Shown here piece after piece: positions 32,149 to 34,929 of a stretch of 34,929 bases of DNA. Source of the DNA: Archaeoglobaceae archaeon (lineage in GTDB: Archaea > Halobacteriota > Archaeoglobi > Archaeoglobales > Archaeoglobaceae). Every line of letters starts with the position of its first letter. Positions within the stretch are counted from its first letter, which is position 1. The notes under the pieces were generated by a model. That model had not been told where the DNA came from. It saw only the letters and a program-made list of their open reading frames with translations, and ran no database searches. Both the position numbers and the translations under genes were made by a program. The stretch spans positions 1 to 34,929 of the forward strand of contig WAKM01000033.1 of assembly GCA_015523335.1 (NCBI GenBank), read 5' to 3'.

Positions 32149-33147
32149 ATGAAGGGAGAACTGATAACCCCAGACGGCGAAATCTTAAAGGGAGAACTGG
32201 TGATTGAAGGGGGAAAGGCTAAATTTGAAGAGCGCGAATGCGAACCGGAATACGTGTTCGTTCCGACATTTTTCAATGCCCATACGCATTTAGGGGATTC
32301 GGTTGCGAAAGATCCCCCGTTCAAAAGCTTGGAAGAGCTCGTGGCACCCAGAGGATTTAAGTTCAAGGTTTTGTCGGAATCGAGCGAGGAAGAATTGGTA
32401 GAAGGAATCAGAAATTCGTTGAGGATAGCTTTCGAGAGCGGAACCACAGCTCTGTTAGATTTCAGGGAAGGAGGGTTTGCGGGTTTAAGCATTTTGAAGA
32501 AAGCAGACGAAATGGGATTGTGCTTACCCCTTACGAGACCCTCAAGCTTGGATGAAGCTGAAAAGCTTGTAGAAATATCTTTGGGATTCGGAATGAGCTC
32601 TGCGAGGGATCACGATTACGCATTCTTAGAAGAGCTAAGAGAGATCGCTAAAAAGCACAGTAAGGTATTTGCGATCCATGCCGGAGAGAAGGACAACGAA
32701 GACGTTGAATCTGCACTTACGCTCGAACCCGATCTGCTCATACACATGAATTTTGCCGACGTAGATCTGTTAAAGAAAGCTATGGACAAGAGTATACCGA
32801 TAGTTTCGTGCATTCGCTCGAACGCTTTTTTCGGACTTCTAAACTTGAAAAATTACGGGATTTTAGCGGAATACGACGGATGGTTGCTCGGAAGCGACAA
32901 CGCAATGATAGCAAAGCCTTCGATGCTTGAGGAGATGCACTTCGCCTCTCTTCTGATAAAAAACGATTTGGCTGTTTTTAAGGCGAGCGTTAGGGGTTTC
33001 GAATTGTTTGGAGGTAAGTCGGGAGTGGTGGTGTTTCATAGAAGAAAGAACTTCAAAAATTCGAAGAACGTTCTTGCTACCCTTGTTAGAAGAGCGGGAG
33101 TTGAGGACATAGACTTGGTGTCACTCGTTACGCTTGTCTACGATTAA
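32149..33147 (+). CDS. Amidohydrolase-family metal-dependent hydrolase
   Basis: A 332-aa cytoplasmic hydrolase related to cytosine/chlorohydrolase-type deaminases. The metal-site pattern is visible: HxH in NAHTHLGD (His45, His47), histidines in FAIHAGE and LIHMNF, and the catalytic aspartate in LLGSDNAM. The protein is shorter than typical members (about 400 aa) and lacks much of the small beta domain. The substrate is unknown; a deaminase of nucleobase or pterin type is plausible. AGGGGA (32138-32143) precedes the ATG. Confidence 0.82.
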   Translation: MKGELITPDGEILKGELVIEGGKAKFEERECEPEYVFVPTFFNAHTHLGDSVAKDPPFKSLEELVAPRGFKFKVLSESSEEELVEGIRNSLRIAFESGTTALLDFREGGFAGLSILKKADEMGLCLPLTRPSSLDEAEKLVEISLGFGMSSARDHDYAFLEELREIAKKHSKVFAIHAGEKDNEDVESALTLEPDLLIHMNFADVDLLKKAMDKSIPIVSCIRSNAFFGLLNLKNYGILAEYDGWLLGSDNAMIAKPSMLEEMHFASLLIKNDLAVFKASVRGFELFGGKSGVVVFHRRKNFKNSKNVLATLVRRAGVEDIDLVSLVTLVYD

Positions 33148-33189
33148 ATAAAACAGCCGTGAAAGCTTCTGGAAGGAGACCCGACGACA

Positions 33190-33200
33190 ATATTTTATAG
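33190..33200 (+). promoter_or_regulatory. TATA element for rfcL
   Basis: ATATTTTATAG centred about 28 nt before the ATG at 33223; implies a leaderless mRNA. Confidence 0.55.
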
Positions 33201-33222
33201 CATCCGAGTCGAAGTTTGATCG

Positions 33223-34722
33223 ATGCCGGAACTTTGGGTGGAGAAATACAGACCCAGGACCATTAAGGAGGTTGTCGCTCCTCGTGATATTATTGAAAAA
33301 GTTGTTATGTGGGCTAAAAAGTGGGAGGAAGGCATTCCTCAAAAGCCTTTGCTTTTAGCCGGTCCTCCGGGTGTTGGTAAGACATCCCTCGCCTTAGCTT
33401 TAGCCAATACATTCGGCTGGGAGGTTGTTGAGCTCAACGCGAGTGATCAACGAAATTGGCAGGTTATTAGGAAGATAGTCGGTGAAGCCGCTTTCACCGA
33501 AACGATAAGTGAGGAGGGAGAGTTCTTCTCATCTAAATCCGGCAGACTTAAGCTCATAATTTTGGATGAAGTCGATAACATTCACAAGAAGGAGGATTTC
33601 GGCGGAGAAGGAGCCTTAATCCGATTGCTCAAGAGACAGCCAAGGCAACCGCTCATTTTAACGGCAAACGACCCATATAACCTCTCCCCGGAACTCAGAA
33701 ACTTCTGCGAGATGATAACGTTCAAGAGGTTGGACGTCAGACAGATCGTAAAGGTTTTGGAGAGGATATGTGCGGCTGAAGGCATTAAAGCCGACAAAAG
33801 GGCTCTCGAAGCTATAGCAAGAAATGCCGGAGGTGACTTAAGAGCGGCTATAAACGATTTGCAGGCGATTGCGGAAGGTAAAACTGAGATCAAATTCGAA
33901 GACGTAATAGTGGCGAAGAGAACGCAGGAGACGGACGTATTCAAGGTTATGCAGAAGATCTTCAAAACATACAATCCCGCAGTTTATGGAGAAGCCATGC
34001 TTTTGGACGAATCGCCGGAGGATCTCGTAATCTGGATAGACGAAAACCTCCCGCTCGAATACGAAGGTGAGGATCTGCTAAAAGCCTATCTCGTTCTCTC
34101 AAGGGCTGACATGTTTTTGGGAAGGGTTAGGAGAAGGCAGTTCTACAGACTTTGGAGATACGCGAGCTATCTGATGACGGTCGGAGTTCAGCAGGTTAAA
34201 AGTAAGGCGAAAGGAGGTTGGACGAGGTATCAGAAACCGAACGTCTGGCAACTTCTCATCCAGTTCAAAGACAGAAGGGAGAAGTTCAGGAAGATTCTGG
34301 AGAAAATCGCGAAGTATTCACACATGTCCAAGAAGAAAGCTTCTGCGGAGATGTTCGGTTACATCAAAGTGCTTCTCAGTAAGGCGGACATAAAAACTGC
34401 CGCGAGCGTTGCCGCATTTTACGATTTCACCGAGGAAGAGCTGACGCTTATCATAGGTAACGAGAGGAGAGCTAAGGAGATAAAGGAGTTCATACGAAAG
34501 CACAAACTGCATAGGGTTGAAGAAGAGGCAATAGAAGAGGAAATTTCGGTTGAAAAAATTGAGAAGGAAATCGAAGAAAGATTGAAGAGGGCTGAGGAAG
34601 AGAAACCAAAAGAAAAGAAGAAAGAAAAGAAGGTAGAGAAGAAGAAAAAGAGGACTGCGAAAAAGAAAAAGAAAGAAGAAAAGCCGAGCGGAGTTACTAC
34701 GCTTGAGGATTTCTTCGGGTAA
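33223..34722 (+). CDS. rfcL: Replication factor C large subunit
   Basis: Large subunit of the clamp loader that places PCNA on DNA. The 499-aa protein has the RFC opening LWVEKYRPRT, Walker A GPPGVGKT (47-54), Walker B LIILDEVD (Asp115, Glu116) and sensor-1 LTANDPY. The AAA+ lid and collar domains follow. The C-terminus is a long Lys/Glu-rich linker (about 445-488) ending in a PCNA-binding TTLEDFFG. The arginine-finger segment of small subunits is absent, as expected. The small subunit is not in this window. Confidence 0.97.
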   Translation: MPELWVEKYRPRTIKEVVAPRDIIEKVVMWAKKWEEGIPQKPLLLAGPPGVGKTSLALALANTFGWEVVELNASDQRNWQVIRKIVGEAAFTETISEEGEFFSSKSGRLKLIILDEVDNIHKKEDFGGEGALIRLLKRQPRQPLILTANDPYNLSPELRNFCEMITFKRLDVRQIVKVLERICAAEGIKADKRALEAIARNAGGDLRAAINDLQAIAEGKTEIKFEDVIVAKRTQETDVFKVMQKIFKTYNPAVYGEAMLLDESPEDLVIWIDENLPLEYEGEDLLKAYLVLSRADMFLGRVRRRQFYRLWRYASYLMTVGVQQVKSKAKGGWTRYQKPNVWQLLIQFKDRREKFRKILEKIAKYSHMSKKKASAEMFGYIKVLLSKADIKTAASVAAFYDFTEEELTLIIGNERRAKEIKEFIRKHKLHRVEEEAIEEEISVEKIEKEIEERLKRAEEEKPKEKKKEKKVEKKKKRTAKKKKKEEKPSGVTTLEDFFG

Positions 34723-34841
34723 TTCCGTGAATTTACCCTTCAAAATATACATGAAATTGCGGTGCTCACACGTGCAGAGGAGTTGTCAAGATAATTTACG
34801 TATGGAGTTATAGGTGAGGCAGAAACTATTGAGCCAAGAGA

Positions 34842-34929
34842 GTGTTGTGTGTGTATTGTAGTATTGTGGGGGAAGTGGTTGTAGAATGCTTTAGTACGTT
34901 TTTTGAGGGTGGAGAAGAAGGATTCGACA
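34842..34929 (+). CDS. Possible start of an unrecognised ORF cut by window edge
   Basis: A frame from GTG 34842 stays open for 29 codons to the edge (it contains GEVVVECFSTFFEGGEEGF). The DNA here is G/T-rich, unlike the preceding gene, and no clear ribosome binding site is seen; GTTATAGG at 34807-34814 is a weak TATA-like match about 31 nt upstream. It might be a transposase or hypothetical gene, or chance. The stretch 34723-34841 shows nothing else. Confidence 0.2.
   Translation, partial: MLCVYCSIVGEVVVECFSTFFEGGEEGFD

Noticed and set aside
34591-34680. Purine-rich repeat at the end of rfcL as a separate repeat element
   Set aside because: It codes the Lys/Glu-rich linker usual in archaeal RfcL before the PCNA-binding tail.

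Overview
The window reads as chromosome of a hyperthermophilic euryarchaeon of the Archaeoglobales (Archaeoglobus, Ferroglobus or Geoglobus type). Pointers are Sep-tRNA:Cys-tRNA synthase, paired coenzyme F420 genes (cofG, cofH), an Archaeoglobus-length alanine dehydrogenase (322 aa) and malate dehydrogenase (294 aa), a three-gene archaeal glutamate synthase, archaeal FEN-1 and RfcL with PCNA-binding tails, and abundant multiheme c-type cytochromes with CcmE and CcmF. The cytochromes favour a metal-reducing or otherwise cytochrome-rich member over a classic Archaeoglobus fulgidus gene set; this is inference. Many genes carry an A/T-rich TATA element centred about 24-29 nt before the start codon, which implies leaderless mRNAs. 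Genes inside operons carry GGAGGTG-type ribosome binding sites instead. I used this to pick starts.

Left region (1-7256) is respiratory. On the minus strand run ccmE, a membrane-anchored nine-haem cytochrome c, a four-helix cytochrome b and ccmF (cut by the window edge). Opposite them lies a secreted von Willebrand A (VWA) protein with an odd cysteine-rich insert. Two tandem, related, sequon-rich multiheme cytochromes (4 haems, and 8+1 haems) follow. Together they look like a quinone-linked outward electron path with its haem-attachment machinery.

Middle region (7303-18776) is central metabolism: citramalate/isopropylmalate synthase, tRNA-Ile, a metallo-beta-lactamase-fold hydrolase, ribosomal protein L40e (50 aa), a small winged-helix-like protein, the split glutamate synthase operon with ATGA-coupled genes, malate dehydrogenase, a CoA-disulfide-reductase-like flavoprotein fused to rhodanese, and cofG-cofH.

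From about 19160 to 20920 lies a visibly AT-richer accessory patch. It abuts the 3' end of tRNA-Leu(GAG) and holds a decayed small gene plus an unrecognised 391-aa membrane protein.

Right region (21000-34929) is information processing and housekeeping: moaB, FEN-1, a deoxyribosyltransferase-like/QueF-like fusion, an HD hydrolase, a half-length MFS transporter, alanine dehydrogenase, a PEBP-family lipoprotein, SepCysS, a purine permease, tRNA-Gln, thioredoxin opposite a cysteine-rich regulator pair, a Brix/Pcc1/prefoldin operon, Trm5, an amidohydrolase and RfcL. The last 200 bases are G/T-rich and contain at most the start of an unrecognised ORF.
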